Counted from the first letter of the stretch, positions 1-11,100 are shown. The stretch is DNA of 64,000 nt from Thiocystis violascens (GCA_020721065.1 DYNM01000004.1:1-64000); one strand, 5' to 3'. Numbers and translations: made by a program. Notes: generated by a model not told the origin, from the sequence alone.

Positions 1-49
1 ATTTTATTTATCAGCACCATTGTATGGCTTGTTCGCAACTGCGTAACTC

Positions 50-670
50 CTAGCCTTTTAACGCTAAAAATAAAAAGTTCCCAGAACCACACGCTGGGTC
101 AAGGATGCGGAAATTGCGCAAACGTTCTAACAATGTCGTAAATAACGCCTGCGCTGCTTGACGGCTTTTTGTTTGCGTCACCGCAGTTTTAATTGCGTTC
201 CATTCTGCTCGCAAGGGTTCTAAAACGACCGGATTCACAATCCGCATAATGGCTGCTGCGTCGGTATAATGTGCGCCCAATTGTTGACGTTGTTTTGAAT
301 TCAAACTGCGCTCAAATAAGGTGCCAAAAATGCTGGGTTCAATCGTCGCCCATTTTAGTTCCGCTAATTTGCGCAGCAGTTGAATATCAGCGAGCGTTAG
401 CGGTAATCCCGTCGCAGCACTCAATACATCGCTGATCGCCAGCGTATTCAATGCTTGTTCCAATTGTTGCGTCACAACGAGCGGGCGCTGTTGACCGACA
501 TCAAGCAATTGTGTGAAGAACTGTTTGGGCAATATGCCGATTTCTTGCGCTAAAAACCCCAATAACAACTGCTGAATTAAATGCGTTATTTGCATTGGCG
601 CATGACCGCGTTGGCGCAGCGTGAGTGTGAATTCAGTCAATTGCTGCGCTGCCAATGCAGTATTAGTCAC
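50..670 (-). pseudogene. Truncated MmeI-like class I SAM-dependent DNA methyltransferase fragment
   Basis: The 206-residue frame matches only the middle of MmeI-type type IIG restriction-methylation proteins. It has the helical segment before the methyltransferase fold, the stretch IEPSIFGTLFERSL followed by QLGAHYT, and at its very end SAM-binding motif I, DPACGSGNFL. It stops a few residues after motif I, so the catalytic motif IV (NPP[FY]) and the target-recognition domain are absent. The N-terminal nuclease domain of MmeI-type proteins is also absent. The other frames up to the window edge do not show an obvious continuation. It starts at GTG, overlapping the cbpA stop codon by four bases (GTGA), so it may be translated by coupling. 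I read it as a remnant. A short dedicated protein is possible but unlikely, because motif I sits at the terminus. Confidence 0.7.
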
Positions 671-1590
671 ATTCCCAATTCCAAACGCGGATTAAATGCC
701 AGCCGTTCTGCCATTAACCGATATAATTCTCGCGCTGCGTCGTTAATCACCGGCGGATTGACTATTTCTAATAGCGCAATCACATCGCCGGGCGGTAAAC
801 CCGGCAGCCCGCGTCCTTTTAAGCGCAACTTTTGCCCACTTTGCGAGCTGGGCGGAATTTTGACGCTCACGACGCCGCCGGGCGTGGGCACCGTCACCGT
901 CGCGCCGAGCGCGGCTTCCCAAGGTGCGACCGGCAGCCGCAATTTGAGGTCTTTGCCGTCCAAGGTGAAATGCGGATGCGGTGCAAAATCCAGCTCTAAA
1001 AACAGGTCGCCAGCCGCGCCGCCGTTGGCACTCGCGCCACCTTGACCAGCCAGCCGAATCTGGCGTCCCGGCGTCACGCCTTCGGGAATGCGCACGTTGA
1101 GCGTGCGGGAGCGAAAACGCTGCTGGCCGTTCACGACGCCGTCGGGCACCTCAACCGTGATTTGGCGGGTCGCGCCGTGATACGCATCCTCCAGCGTGAT
1201 CGTGGTTTTGACGGTGTGATCGTCGCCACGCCGACCGCGTCGCGGTTCGCGCCCGTCGCTGCGAAAGGCGCGATCAAAGATGTTGGCAAATAAATCTGCA
1301 AAATCAGTGGTTTCGCCGCCATTGGCATGAGCGCCAGCTCCCGCTGGTGGCGGACGAAATTCCTGACCAGCTCGCCAATTGCTGCCCAGCGCGTCATACG
1401 CCGCCCGTTTTTTGGGATCGTGCAGCACTTCATTGGCTTCATTGATTTCTTTGAAGCGATTTTCCGCATCCGGTTCTTTGCTGACATCGGGATGAAACTT
1501 CCGCGCCAGCCGCCGATAGGCGCGTTTGATCTCGTCGGCAGTCGCAGTCCGCGCCACGCCGAGCGTTTTATAGTAGTCCTTGTATTGCAT
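667..1590 (-). CDS. cbpA: DnaJ-type co-chaperone CbpA (curved DNA-binding protein family)
   Basis: A 307-residue J-domain protein. The J domain covers about residues 4-70, with the HPD triad at 33-35 (KFHPDVS). A Gly-rich linker (about 75-120) follows, then the two C-terminal beta-sandwich domains typical of DnaJ, with motifs [28 protein letters not shown] and [18 protein letters not shown]. There is no Cys-rich zinc finger between the linker and the C-terminal domains, which separates CbpA from DnaJ itself. Family role: stimulates DnaK ATPase and can bind curved DNA. It lies downstream of ruvC on the same strand, and its stop overlaps the start of the methyltransferase remnant. The ATG at 1590 gives a standard family N-terminus. 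Confidence 0.9.
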   Translation of the reverse strand: MQYKDYYKTLGVARTATADEIKRAYRRLARKFHPDVSKEPDAENRFKEINEANEVLHDPKKRAAYDALGSNWRAGQEFRPPPAGAGAHANGGETTDFADLFANIFDRAFRSDGREPRRGRRGDDHTVKTTITLEDAYHGATRQITVEVPDGVVNGQQRFRSRTLNVRIPEGVTPGRQIRLAGQGGASANGGAAGDLFLELDFAPHPHFTLDGKDLKLRLPVAPWEAALGATVTVPTPGGVVSVKIPPSSQSGQKLRLKGRGLPGLPPGDVIALLEIVNPPVINDAARELYRLMAERLAFNPRLELGM

Positions 1591-1639
1591 GGAGTTTTCT
1601 CACCAGAAACCGCGCTCACCAGCGAGCGAGATGGGTGTT

Positions 1640-2179
1640 TTACGGCCGCCAATCGCGCCACGAGGCAGTGACGCGCTGACGGGCTGGAAGCAGCATGGAA
1701 TGGGCATGACAGAGCGCAATTGCCAGCGCGTCGGCTTCATCCTCGGCCGGCAGATGCGGCAGCGCCAGCAGCACTTTTACCATCTGCTGCACCTGCGCCT
1801 TGACCGCAGCACCGCTGCCGACGACCGCCAATTTGACCGTTTTGGGGCTGTATTCCTGCACCGGCAAACCGGCTTTGATGCCCGCACAGAGCACTGCGCC
1901 CCGCGCTTGCCCCAATTTCAACGCCGCGCTGGGATCGCGGGCGAAGATCAATTGCTCAACCGCCAACGTCTGCGGCTGCTGATCAGCGATGATGGCGGCG
2001 ACGCGATCAAACAAGGTGCCGAGCCGCTCCGGCCACGGCTGGTCGCCAACGCGAATGCAGCCGCTGGCGATCCACACGCTGCGGCGTCCATCAGAGTCGA
2101 TGATGGCAAAACCGGTGCAGCGTGAGCCGGGATCAATGCCGAGAATGCGCTGGAGCTGGCGCGGAGCGGGATTAACCAT
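1640..2179 (-). CDS. ruvC: Crossover junction endodeoxyribonuclease RuvC
   Basis: Holliday junction resolvase that cuts four-way junctions delivered by RuvAB. I chose the ATG at 2179, giving 179 residues. A longer frame extends to 2260 but runs entirely inside yebC and has no family similarity. The acidic active site is visible: D16 in ILGIDPGSR, the Glu in LAVEQLIF, and the two Asp residues in [12 protein letters not shown], matching the RNase H-like resolvase fold. The start overlaps the yebC stop by eight bases (ATGGTTAA), so translation is probably coupled. The yebC-ruvC order is the usual gammaproteobacterial arrangement, but ruvA and ruvB do not follow here; cbpA does. Confidence 0.95.
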   Translation of the reverse strand: MVNPAPRQLQRILGIDPGSRCTGFAIIDSDGRRSVWIASGCIRVGDQPWPERLGTLFDRVAAIIADQQPQTLAVEQLIFARDPSAALKLGQARGAVLCAGIKAGLPVQEYSPKTVKLAVVGSGAAVKAQVQQMVKVLLALPHLPAEDEADALAIALCHAHSMLLPARQRVTASWRDWRP

Positions 2180-2921
2180 CGAGCGCAGCGAGAATCTCAT
2201 CCGCGATGTCGGCGTTGTGATACACCTCCTGCACATCGTCGAGTTCTTCCAACATCTCAATCATTTTCAACAACTTTTCCGCCGTCTCGCGTTCCAACTC
2301 AACCAGCGTCGCCGCGTTATAAGTGATTTCGGCCGCCTCGGTATCAAAGCCAGCGTTCGTCAACGCATCCTTGACCGCCGCAAACGCCTCCGGCGTGGTC
2401 ACAACATCAATCGCGCCATCGTCATAAGTCGTCACATCATCCGCGCCAGCTTCGAGCGCCGCATCCATCACCGCATCTTCATTGGTGCCGGGCGGCAAAC
2501 TGATCACGCCCTGCTTGGTGAACAGGTAGCCGACCGAGCCATCAGTGCCCAGATTGCCGCCGCGTTTCGTGAAGGCATGGCGCACATCCGACGCAGTGCG
2601 ATTGCGATTGTCGGTCATGCAATCGACCATCACCGCCACGCCGCCGGGGCCGTAGCCTTCATAACGAATCTCCTCATAATTCTCGCCTTCCATACCACCC
2701 GCGCCGCGCTTGATCGCCCGCTCCACCGTATCGCGGGGCATGTTGGCCCCAAACGCCTTATCCATCGCCAGCCGCAGACGCGGATTTGCGCCCGGATCGC
2801 CGCCACTTTCTCGCGCCGCCACCGTCACTTCCCGAATTAACTTCGTCCACATCTTGCCGCGCTGTTTATCCTGCGCTGCTTTCCGATGTTTGATATTCGC
2901 CCACTTACTATGACCTGCCAT
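2172..2921 (-). CDS. yebC: YebC/PmpR family transcriptional or translational regulator
   Basis: A 249-residue YebC/TACO1 family protein beginning [18 protein letters not shown], the family's diagnostic N-terminus. Further conserved segments are [23 protein letters not shown] and [14 protein letters not shown]. The ATG at 2921 is chosen because AGGAG lies about ten bases upstream and the family start is exact; the frame continues upstream without similarity. Family members act as DNA-binding regulators and/or help ribosomes through difficult peptide stretches; the role here is not decidable. It is first in a yebC-ruvC-cbpA minus-strand run. Confidence 0.95.
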   Translation of the reverse strand: MAGHSKWANIKHRKAAQDKQRGKMWTKLIREVTVAARESGGDPGANPRLRLAMDKAFGANMPRDTVERAIKRGAGGMEGENYEEIRYEGYGPGGVAVMVDCMTDNRNRTASDVRHAFTKRGGNLGTDGSVGYLFTKQGVISLPPGTNEDAVMDAALEAGADDVTTYDDGAIDVVTTPEAFAAVKDALTNAGFDTEAAEITYNAATLVELERETAEKLLKMIEMLEELDDVQEVYHNADIADEILAALDG

Positions 2922-2994
2922 TACGACACTGCTCCTAAATAAAAACTGACTACACATTGATAAAAAATACCGAATATTGGATAAATACTCTGCT

Positions 2995-3768
2995 CTATTG
3001 TTGTGGCGATGCTGTACGCCGTCGCAATAAATAAATATCCATTAACCAACCTTTATTCTCGCGTACCTGCGCTTTCAAATGCAACAAATCATCCCGCACT
3101 TCATCCACCGCACCCGCCATTAACACTTCATCAGGACAACCGAGATAACCGCCCCAATACACGTCCATATTTTGCCCGGTGAAGCGTTGAAAAGAAGCAT
3201 TATAATCCAGCATCACCACTGCATTATCAATCGTCGCTGGATCGCAGGTTTCAACATAGCGTCCAGTGGTAATGGTGATGTTTTCACCCACGCGATTGAG
3301 CGGGATTTTATGTTTCGCCGTCAACACCTGCACCGAGGTAATCCCCGGAATGATCTCGAATTCAACCAGTTCATCCGTAGTGGCGACCACTTCAGCAATG
3401 AGCGAGACCGTTTGATCATATAACGACGGATCACCCCACAATAGAAAAGCGCCCACTTGACCATCATTCAATTCATTCCGAATCAACCCAGCAAATAAAG
3501 CGCGTTTTTCATCATGCCACACCTGCACATCATTTTGATAATCAACCGTTTTGGCACGCGCTGGACTATTCACCGTCACCACCCGATACTGCTGCGCATC
3601 ACAATATTGCTGCAAAATTGCATGACGCATTGCCAATAACTCTGCTTTACCGCGCCCCTCTTTTTCTAACATAAAAAAGACATCAACTTGTTTCAGCGTG
3701 TTAATAGCTTGCAGAGTAAGATAGTCGGGATTGCCCGGTCCCATTCCAATTAAATAAAGTTTTTTCAT
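2995..3768 (-). CDS. cobF: Precorrin-6A synthase (deacetylating), CobF
   Basis: A 257-residue tetrapyrrole methylase-fold protein. The N-terminal motif [20 protein letters not shown] is the SAM-dependent corrin methylase signature, [12 protein letters not shown] is the second conserved block and [11 protein letters not shown] the third. CobF methylates C-1 of precorrin-5 and removes the acetyl group to give precorrin-6A, a step specific to the late-cobalt (aerobic-type) cobalamin pathway. It is transcribed divergently from bchE, a corrinoid-dependent enzyme, across a 216-base spacer. The ATG at 3768 is the natural start. The sequence is full length, with no sign of damage. Confidence 0.9.
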   Translation of the reverse strand: MKKLYLIGMGPGNPDYLTLQAINTLKQVDVFFMLEKEGRGKAELLAMRHAILQQYCDAQQYRVVTVNSPARAKTVDYQNDVQVWHDEKRALFAGLIRNELNDGQVGAFLLWGDPSLYDQTVSLIAEVVATTDELVEFEIIPGITSVQVLTAKHKIPLNRVGENITITTGRYVETCDPATIDNAVVMLDYNASFQRFTGQNMDVYWGGYLGCPDEVLMAGAVDEVRDDLLHLKAQVRENKGWLMDIYLLRRRTASPQQ

Positions 3769-3938
3769 AGTACGTTGTCTCTTTAGTCCGGCGATTGCAC
3801 CACTGGCGGTAGCAGCAGCGGCGTTCTATAGCGGTTTAAGGATGTCGTTGCTATTATCGCCAACCTGATCCAATTTCCCTAGATTAAGTGCTGAATTGGT
3901 GCGGCTCTTGCTCTAACGCTCGGTCGTCACCACCTCTT

Positions 3939-3966
3939 GTCGGCTACCCTAACCGACTGTTTTTTA
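3939..3966 (+). terminator. Possible leader hairpin with T-run just upstream of bchE
   Basis: A 5-bp stem (GTCGG at 3939-3943, CCGAC at 3953-3957) with a nine-base loop is followed by a TGTTTTTTATT tract. It sits only about 18 bases before the bchE start codon and just before its ribosome-binding site GGAG. No plus-strand gene lies upstream to terminate, so it could be a leader attenuator. The stem is short, so confidence is limited. Confidence 0.35.
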
Positions 3967-3984
3967 TTCACCCCGGAGTTGCCA

Positions 3985-5631
3985 ATGCGTATTCTCTTTG
4001 TCCACCCTAACTACAGCGCCGGTGCCGCCGACATCGCGGGTAACTGGTCGCCAGCTTGGGTTGCCTATCTGGCCGGCTATCTCAAGTCGGGTGGCTATCA
4101 AGATTATCAGTTCGTCGACGCGCTGGTGGACAAGCTGGATGACGACCAATTGCGCGTCGCCATTCGCAATGCCCGCCCTGATATTGTGGCGACAACGGCA
4201 ATGACGCCGATGATTTATACCGCGCAGCGCGTATTACAAATTGCGAAAGAAGAACATCCCAATGTCATTACCATGCTTGGCGGTATTCATCCGACATTCA
4301 TGTATGCGCAAGTATTCAATGAAGCGCCATGGATTGATGTCGTGGTGCGCGGTGAAGGTGAAGCCGTCACGCTCAATTTAGTCCGCGCTATTGATGAAGG
4401 ACGCTGGCTGACTGACCGCGAGAACATTAAAGGCATTGCTTATGTCGATGACAATAAAAAAGTCATCGCCACACCGGTTGAACCATCAATTAAAGATGTC
4501 GATTCGATTTGGCCAGATTGGAGCGTGTTGGAATGGAAAAAGTACATTTACATTCCGCTCGGCGTTCCAGTTGCAACCCCGAATATGGCACGCGGTTGTC
4601 CGTTTACATGCAGCTTCTGCTCGCAATGGAAATTCTGGCGTGATTATCGCGTGCGCAGTCCCAAGCGCATGGTTGATGAGATTGAAGAATTGGTGAAGGT
4701 TCACGGCATTGGCTTCTTCATTCTCGCCGATGAAGAACCGATGATTAACAAGAATATGTTTGTTGAGTTCTGTCAAGAATTGATTGACCGCAAACTTGGG
4801 ATTTTGTGGGGCATTAACACCCGCGTCACCGACGTGATGCGCGATGAAGATTTACTGCCGTTCTATCGCAAAGCTGGCTTGGTGCATATTTCACTTGGTA
4901 CCGAAGCAGCAGCGCAGTTAAATTTGGATCGTTTCGTGAAAGAAACGACAGTCGCACAGAATAAACGCGCCATTCAATTGTTGCAGCAGAACGGAATTGT
5001 AACTGAAGCGCAGTTTATTGTTGGTTTAGAGAATGAAACCCGCGCTACGCTGGAAGAAACCTATGAGATGGTGATGGATTGGGGCGCAGATATGGCCAAT
5101 TGGTCGATGTTCACGCCATGGCCGTTCTCCGATATGTTTACGGAAATGGGCGATAAGGTGGAGGTGCATGATTATTCTAAATACAACTTCGTCTCACCAA
5201 TTATGAAGCCCGATAACATTGATCGCGCTGAATTACTGGATGGCGTGATGGCGAATTATCGGCGCTTTTATATGCGCAAGATGTTTTTCCAATATCCGTG
5301 GGTGAAAGACCCGGTACGCCGCCGTTATTTGCTGGGCTGTATTAAGGCGTTTTTGAAAAGCGCAGCAGAGCGGCGGTTCTATCAATTGGGGCAGCAGAAT
5401 TATTGGGGTCCGCTGTTGAAAAAACTCATTCGCTTTGATTATGACAAGAGCAAATCGAAGATCGTTGAGCCAGATCATAATGCGTGGAAACAAGCGCCTG
5501 CTGCCAAGCGTCCGGCAATTAGTGTGATTGGTGCTGCGCCACAAACCTGTACCGATGGTGTGCCGAAAGCCTGCGGTGGTGGCAATCAACAGATGACTGA
5601 GGAACAGATTAAGCAATACGAGCGCAAGTAA
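3985..5631 (+). CDS. bchE: Anaerobic Mg-protoporphyrin IX monomethyl ester oxidative cyclase BchE
   Basis: Radical SAM, cobalamin-dependent enzyme that closes the isocyclic E ring of bacteriochlorophyll without O2. The 548-residue protein has an N-terminal B12-binding-type domain (about 1-150, beginning [20 protein letters not shown]). The radical SAM core follows, with the Fe-S cluster motif Cx3Cx2C at C205, C209 and C212 (GCPFTCSFC). A long C-terminal region ends in a Gly/Gln-rich tail with several Cys. The ATG at 3985 is chosen because GGAG lies six bases upstream and the family N-terminus starts there; the open frame begins earlier at 3937 without similarity. A strong terminator follows. 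Neighbouring cobalamin genes fit its cofactor need. This is the clearest marker of anoxygenic phototrophy in the window. Confidence 0.93.
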   Translation: MRILFVHPNYSAGAADIAGNWSPAWVAYLAGYLKSGGYQDYQFVDALVDKLDDDQLRVAIRNARPDIVATTAMTPMIYTAQRVLQIAKEEHPNVITMLGGIHPTFMYAQVFNEAPWIDVVVRGEGEAVTLNLVRAIDEGRWLTDRENIKGIAYVDDNKKVIATPVEPSIKDVDSIWPDWSVLEWKKYIYIPLGVPVATPNMARGCPFTCSFCSQWKFWRDYRVRSPKRMVDEIEELVKVHGIGFFILADEEPMINKNMFVEFCQELIDRKLGILWGINTRVTDVMRDEDLLPFYRKAGLVHISLGTEAAAQLNLDRFVKETTVAQNKRAIQLLQQNGIVTEAQFIVGLENETRATLEETYEMVMDWGADMANWSMFTPWPFSDMFTEMGDKVEVHDYSKYNFVSPIMKPDNIDRAELLDGVMANYRRFYMRKMFFQYPWVKDPVRRRYLLGCIKAFLKSAAERRFYQLGQQNYWGPLLKKLIRFDYDKSKSKIVEPDHNAWKQAPAAKRPAISVIGAAPQTCTDGVPKACGGGNQQMTEEQIKQYERK

Positions 5632-5664
5632 TTTGAAGATGCCGACAGCAGTGTCGTAAATACT

Positions 5665-5708
5665 AAGCCTGCATTTACCGTCCACACGGTTTTAATGCAG
5701 GCTTTTTT
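5665..5708 (+). terminator. Rho-independent terminator of bchE
   Basis: An 11-bp perfect stem (AAGCCTGCATT at 5665-5675 with AATGCAGGCTT at 5694-5704) carries an inner ACCGT/ACGGT stem and is followed by a six-T run at 5703-5708. It lies 34 bases after the bchE stop codon, so bchE is probably monocistronic. Confidence 0.88.
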
Positions 5709-5796
5709 ATCAAAGTGATTTGTTTAGATATAAAAATCATCATCTGATTGAATTGCGCAGTAAACTTTGAACGCATTTTTTAGAGAGCAGAAATCA

Positions 5797-6228
5797 ATGC
5801 ACGCTTATGATAAAGATATTCTGGCGTGGTCTCAGGAACAGGCGCAATTAATTCGCGCTGGTCATTTTGAGTTGATTGATGTGGAGCATGTTGCTGAGGA
5901 GATTGAGGACGTGGGTAAAAGCGAGCAGCGCGAAATGATTAACCGTATGGCGGTGCTGCTGGCGCATTTGCTTAAATGGCAATATCAACCGGAACGGCGC
6001 GGCGCAAGTTGGGAAAAAACGATTAAAGCCCAGCGTAAAGAACTCGCTTATCATCTCGATGAAACGCCAAGTTTGAAACCGAAGCTATTGGAACAGCGCT
6101 GGCTGGACATGGTGTGGGCTAAAGCGGTTGCGCAAGCCGTATCGGAAACTGGACTTGATTGTTTTCCTGATGAATGCGCGTGGGAAATGGAAGAAAAGAT
6201 ATTAAATCCGCAATGGTTTCCGGCGTGA
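5797..6228 (+). CDS. DUF29 family protein
   Basis: A 143-residue protein of the DUF29 family, common in cyanobacteria and proteobacteria and of unknown function. Family features are visible: the N-terminal YDKDILAWSQEQAQLIRAG, the acidic stretch VAEEIEDVGKSEQREM, the helix HLLKWQYQPERRGASW, and a C-terminal CPWEIE-like segment (FPDECAWEMEEKIL). The ATG at 5797 is chosen over an upstream TTG because AGAGAG lies about ten bases before it and the family begins there. It is separated from bchE by a terminator and from cobQ by 50 bases. DUF29 genes are often multi-copy; this one has no partner that hints at a job. Confidence 0.85.
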   Translation: MHAYDKDILAWSQEQAQLIRAGHFELIDVEHVAEEIEDVGKSEQREMINRMAVLLAHLLKWQYQPERRGASWEKTIKAQRKELAYHLDETPSLKPKLLEQRWLDMVWAKAVAQAVSETGLDCFPDECAWEMEEKILNPQWFPA

Positions 6229-6278
6229 TTATTTTCACGCTCAATTGATAAAAACAACTCTTTTTTGAGAATTAACGC

Positions 6279-7847
6279 ATGACCGATTCCGCACCATCAA
6301 TTACTTTGGTATTGCCGCCCTTGAATGAACACGGGCCGCGTCGCGCCCGCGCTTTGATGATTCAAGGCACGGCATCTGATGTCGGTAAGAGCTTGTTTGT
6401 CGCGGGATTATGTCGGGCGTACACGCGACGCGGGCTGGTGGTGCGGCCATTCAAAGCGCAAAACATGAGCAATAACGCGGCAGTAACGGCAGACGGTGAT
6501 GCGCCAGCAGATGTTGCAGGAGAGCAACCACGCGGTGAAATCGGCCGCGCTCAGGCGTTGCAAGCGCGCGCTTGTGGCGTCGCGCCCTCCATTCACATGA
6601 ACCCCGTCTTATTAAAACCACAAAGCAACGTCGGTTCGCAGGTCGTGTTGCGCGGACGTTCACTCGGCAATTGTCCTGCGCGGGTCTATCACGAGATGCG
6701 CCAAGGCTTGATGCCAGCAGTGTTGGACAGTTTCGAGCGGCTGTGCGCCGAGGCCGATTTGGTGTTGGTGGAGGGCGCGGGTAGCGGCGCAGAGTTGTAT
6801 TTACGCCACTGTGACATTACCAACATGCACTTTGCCGAACGCGCCAAGGTGCCGGTCATCGTGCTCGGCGATCTGGACAAAGGCGGCACGATGGCGTCAT
6901 TAGTCGGCACGTGGCTGCTGCTCGATCAAGCGGATCGTGACCGCGTGGTCGGCTACATCGTCAACAAATTTCGCGGCGATTTCTCGCTGTTTGAACCGGC
7001 CTGCGCGACGATTACTGCGCACACTAACTGGCCATTTTTGGGCATGGTGCGCTGGTTTGAAGGCGCGGCGCGGCTGCCAGCGGAGGATTCGCTGGCGCTG
7101 GAACGACCGGCGGAAACCAGCGGCGGCACCTTAAATATCGTGATTCCACGCCTGTCGCGGGTCGCCAATTTTGACGACATGGACCCGCTGGCGGCCGAGC
7201 CGAGCGTCAATCTGCGCTGGCTCAACTCCGGCGAACCACTGCCGGCGAATACCGATGTCGTCATCCTGCCCGGCTCGAAAGCGACCCGCGCTGATTTGGA
7301 GGTGCTGCGGCGCGAAGGTTGGGACATTGACATCCTCGCGCATGTCCGACGCGGCGGGCGCGTAGTCGGATTATGTGCGGGATTTCAAATGCTTGGGCGC
7401 GTCGTGCGCGATCCGCTGGGCATCGAAGGTGTGCCGGGCGAGACCGCCGGTTTGGGGCTGCTTGACCTTGAAACCGAGATCAGCGGCGATAAACGTCTGA
7501 TTGAAATTGTGGCGCAAGAACAACAGAGTGGCTGCCGCGTCACAGGTTACGAGATGCACATGGGACGGACGACCGGCGCGGGGCTGGCGCGACCTTGGCT
7601 GCTGCTGGATGACGGCGCGGGCGAGGTGCGGGCGGAAGGCGCGATGACGGTGGACGGGCGCGTGATGGGCGGTTATGTACACGGAATTTTTGGCGCGGAT
7701 GCGTTTCGGGCGCATTGGCTGGCGCAGGTTGGCGTGCAAGCGGCGCAAATTGATTTTGAAGCACGAATTGAATCCGCATTAAATGCGCTGGCTGATCACG
7801 TTGAAAGCTGTTTAGATTTAGATGCGTTGCTGGCATTGGCAAAATGA
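6279..7847 (+). CDS. cobQ: Cobyric acid synthase CobQ
   Basis: Glutamine-dependent amidotransferase that amidates four side chains of adenosylcobyrinic acid a,c-diamide to give adenosylcobyric acid. The 522-residue protein has the N-terminal ATP-binding synthetase domain (ALMIQGTASDVGKSLFVAGL, then RPFKAQNMSNNAAVT) and conserved blocks MNPVLLKPQSNVGSQVV and LVEGAGSGAE. The C-terminal class I glutaminase domain has its nucleophile in GLCAGFQMLG and the catalytic His in GGYVHGIFG. An insertion in the early part (about residues 73-88, GDAPADVAGEQPRGEI) sits between otherwise conserved blocks. The stop overlaps the next gene by four bases (ATGA). It is the first gene of a compact cobalamin/methionine run. 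Confidence 0.95.
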   Translation: MTDSAPSITLVLPPLNEHGPRRARALMIQGTASDVGKSLFVAGLCRAYTRRGLVVRPFKAQNMSNNAAVTADGDAPADVAGEQPRGEIGRAQALQARACGVAPSIHMNPVLLKPQSNVGSQVVLRGRSLGNCPARVYHEMRQGLMPAVLDSFERLCAEADLVLVEGAGSGAELYLRHCDITNMHFAERAKVPVIVLGDLDKGGTMASLVGTWLLLDQADRDRVVGYIVNKFRGDFSLFEPACATITAHTNWPFLGMVRWFEGAARLPAEDSLALERPAETSGGTLNIVIPRLSRVANFDDMDPLAAEPSVNLRWLNSGEPLPANTDVVILPGSKATRADLEVLRREGWDIDILAHVRRGGRVVGLCAGFQMLGRVVRDPLGIEGVPGETAGLGLLDLETEISGDKRLIEIVAQEQQSGCRVTGYEMHMGRTTGAGLARPWLLLDDGAGEVRAEGAMTVDGRVMGGYVHGIFGADAFRAHWLAQVGVQAAQIDFEARIESALNALADHVESCLDLDALLALAK

Positions 7848-8140
7848 ATGCGGCGGCATCTTATCAAGGTTTTACGAATAACGCTTGTGCATTTTATCCC
7901 TGCCACAGCGGTATTCAACAAGAATTTAACTGCTTATTCTGCTATTGCCCACTGTATGCCTATCACTGCCCCGGCGCTTATTCAACGTTGATTGATCGTC
8001 ACGGGCAACCACGCAAAGATTGTTCTCAGTGCCGATTGCCGCATGATGGTTATGCGGCGTCGTGGAATTTCATTCAAAAGTGGTTAGAAAAACCGACGCT
8101 GTGGTTAACAGATCAATTTAAGGATACTCATAATGCTTAA
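7844..8140 (+). CDS. Cysteine-rich small domain protein linked to cobalamin genes
   Basis: A 98-residue protein with Cys at [22 protein letters not shown] and [11 protein letters not shown], spaced like a metal-binding domain. It resembles the cysteine-rich small domain family (PF04071 type), which recurs in cobalamin biosynthesis loci, sometimes fused to other Cob proteins. Its biochemical role is not established; metal or cluster binding is an inference from the Cys pattern. It overlaps cobQ by four bases (ATGA) and metH by eight, so the three are almost certainly co-transcribed and translationally coupled. The aromatic residues around the cysteines (Y, F, W) are typical of the family. Confidence 0.8.
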   Translation: MNAAASYQGFTNNACAFYPCHSGIQQEFNCLFCYCPLYAYHCPGAYSTLIDRHGQPRKDCSQCRLPHDGYAASWNFIQKWLEKPTLWLTDQFKDTHNA

Positions 8141-11100
8141 TTCAACATCACGCTTAAAAGACCGCCTTGCACAAACGATTTTAATTTTAGATGGTGCAAT
8201 GGGCACCATGATTCAGCGTCACGGTTTAACCGAAGCCGATTATCGTGGCGAACGTTTTGCGGACTGGCCGAGCGATGTAAAAGGCAATAATGATTTATTG
8301 GTCTTAACGCGCCCCGATGTGATTGCCGGTATTCATCGCGCTTATTTAGAAGCGGGCGCAGATATTATTGAAACTAACAGCTTCAATGCCACACGCATTG
8401 CAATGGCTGATTACGGCATGGAAGCGTTATCTTATGAAATCAACGTGGCAGCGGCGCGATTAGCGCGAGAATCTGCAGATGCGTATTCAACACCAGATAA
8501 ACCACGTTTTGTTGCTGGCGTTCTCGGTCCCACCAATCGCACTGCATCTATTTCGCCGGATGTGAATGATCCCGGTCATCGCAATGTTGATTTTGATACG
8601 CTGGTTGCGGCTTATACTGAATCAACTCGCGGTTTAATTGCGGGTGGCGCAGACATCATTTTAATTGAAACCATTTTCGACACCTTGAATGCAAAAGCAG
8701 CCGTATTTGCGGTGCGCCAAGTTTTTGATGAAGATGGGATTGAATATCCAATCATGCTGTCCGGGACAATTACCGATCAATCTGGGCGCACCTTGACGGG
8801 TCAAACGACTGAAGCGTTTTTCAATTCGCTGCGCCATGCTGATCCAATTAGCGTGGGCTTAAACTGCGCTCTCGGCCCGTATGAATTGCGGGCTTATGTA
8901 CAGGAATTAGCACGAATTGCCGACTGCATGGTTTCCGCACATCCCAATGCTGGATTACCGAATGAACTTGGAGGTTATGATCTTGATCCTGAACAAATGG
9001 CAATTGAAATTGCGAATTGGGCGCAAAACGGTTTCCTCAATATCATTGGTGGTTGCTGCGGCACGACGCCCGATCATATTCGCGCAATGGCGCAGGCGGT
9101 CGCTGGAATGCCACCGCGCCAGCGTCCACATATCGCGCCCGCGTGTCGATTATCAGGGTTAGAGCCTTTTAATATCGGTGCAGAATCGCTATTCGTGAAT
9201 ATCGGTGAACGCACCAATGTCACTGGCTCGGCACGGTTTAAGCGGTTAATTAAAGACGGTGATTACGATACCGCATTGAGTGTGGCGCAAGAGCAAGTTG
9301 AAAACGGCGCACAAGTCATTGATGTGAATATGGATGAAGGGCTGCTCGATGCAGTTGCGGCGATGCGGCGCTTTCTCAATTTAGTGGCGGCGGAACCAGA
9401 AATTGCTCGCGTACCGGTGATGATTGATTCCTCAAAATGGGAAGTGATTGAAACCGGATTGAAATGTGTTCAAGGCAAGTCCATCGTCAATTCAATTTCA
9501 ATGAAAGAAGGTGAAGCGAAGTTTTTACAGCAAGCGCGATTATGTCGGCGTTATGGCGCAGCAGTGATCGTGATGGCATTTGATGAAGTTGGGCAAGCGG
9601 ATACGCAAGCCCGTAAAATTGAAATCTGCACTCGCGCTTATCGGCTTTTAACCGAACAAGTGGGTTTTCCAGCAGAAGATATTATTTTTGATCCGAATAT
9701 CTTTGCGGTTGCTACTGGAATTGAAGAGCACAATAATTACGCCGTCGATTTTATTGAAGCCACCCGTGAAATTAAACGCAGCTTGCCTCATGCCAAAATC
9801 TCCGGCGGCGTTTCTAATGTCTCGTTTTCATTTCGTGGTAACAATCCGGTACGCGAAGCAATTCACGCCGTATTCCTGTATCACGCCATTCGTGCTGGCA
9901 TGGATATGGGTATTGTGAATGCCGGTCAATTAGCTATTTATGATGATTTACCCGCTGAATTGCGCGATGCAGTTGAGGACGTGATTCTCAATCGTCGCGC
10001 CGATAGCACCGAACGTTTATTAGAGATTGCGCCGCGTTATCAAGGCGATGGCGCAACAGAAGTGCGTCCAGAAGAACAAGAATGGCGCAGTTGGCCAATT
10101 GAAAAACGCCTAACCCATTCGCTAGTGAAAGGCATCACCGATTACATTGATGAAGATACAGAAGCAGCGCGACAATTATTAGGACGACCGCTGCTGGTGA
10201 TTGAAGGGCCGTTAATGGCAGGCATGAATTATGTCGGCGATCTGTTCGGCGCAGGCAAGATGTTTTTACCGCAGGTGGTGAAATCAGCGCGAGTGATGAA
10301 AAAGGCGGTTGCTTATTTATTCCCGTATTTAGAAGCGGAAAAAGCCGCCGCTGGTGATATGGCGAAAAATAATGGACGCATTTTAATGGCAACTGTAAAA
10401 GGCGATGTGCATGATATTGGTAAAAATATCGTTGGCGTCGTGTTGCAATGCAATAATTATGAGGTGATTGATCTTGGCGTGATGGTTTCCGCAGAAACTA
10501 TTTTTCAACGGGCGCGTGAGGAGCAGGTCGATATTATTGGTTTATCGGGATTGATTACGCCATCATTAGAAGAAATGGTACACGTTGCGCAAGAAATGCC
10601 GCGTCAAGGTTTGGATATTCCGTTGTTAATTGGTGGTGCGACGACTTCTAAATTACACACTGCATTAAAAATTGCGCCGCAACGCACCGCGCCCGTGATT
10701 TATGTGCCAGATGCGTCGCGGGCAGTTGGTGTTGCCTCTAAATTGCTCAGTGACGAAATGCGCGGCGATTACATTGCCGCAATCAATACCGAATATGCGG
10801 CAATTCGTGCTGCGCGTGAAAGCAAAGATAACACCCGCAAAGCGATGTCAATTGCGGATGCGCGTGCTAATCGGATGCGAATTGATTGGGCGAATGAACA
10901 ACCACCGCATCCGGCACTACTTGCACCAGAATTTACGAATAACGCTCAATTTAATCTGCACATTGAACGCGACGGCGACCGCGTGATTGGTGTGATTGAC
11001 GATTTCCCACTCACTGAATTGGTGGATTGTATTGATTGGCTGCCGTTCTTTAATGCGTGGGAATTGGCGGGTAAATTCCCGGATATTCTGGACGATGAAA

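Noticed and set aside
3769..3984. Possible cobalamin riboswitch in the cobF-bchE spacer
   Set aside because: The spacer has GC-rich short hairpins, but I could not find the B12 box or the conserved core in either strand. A covariance search would settle it.
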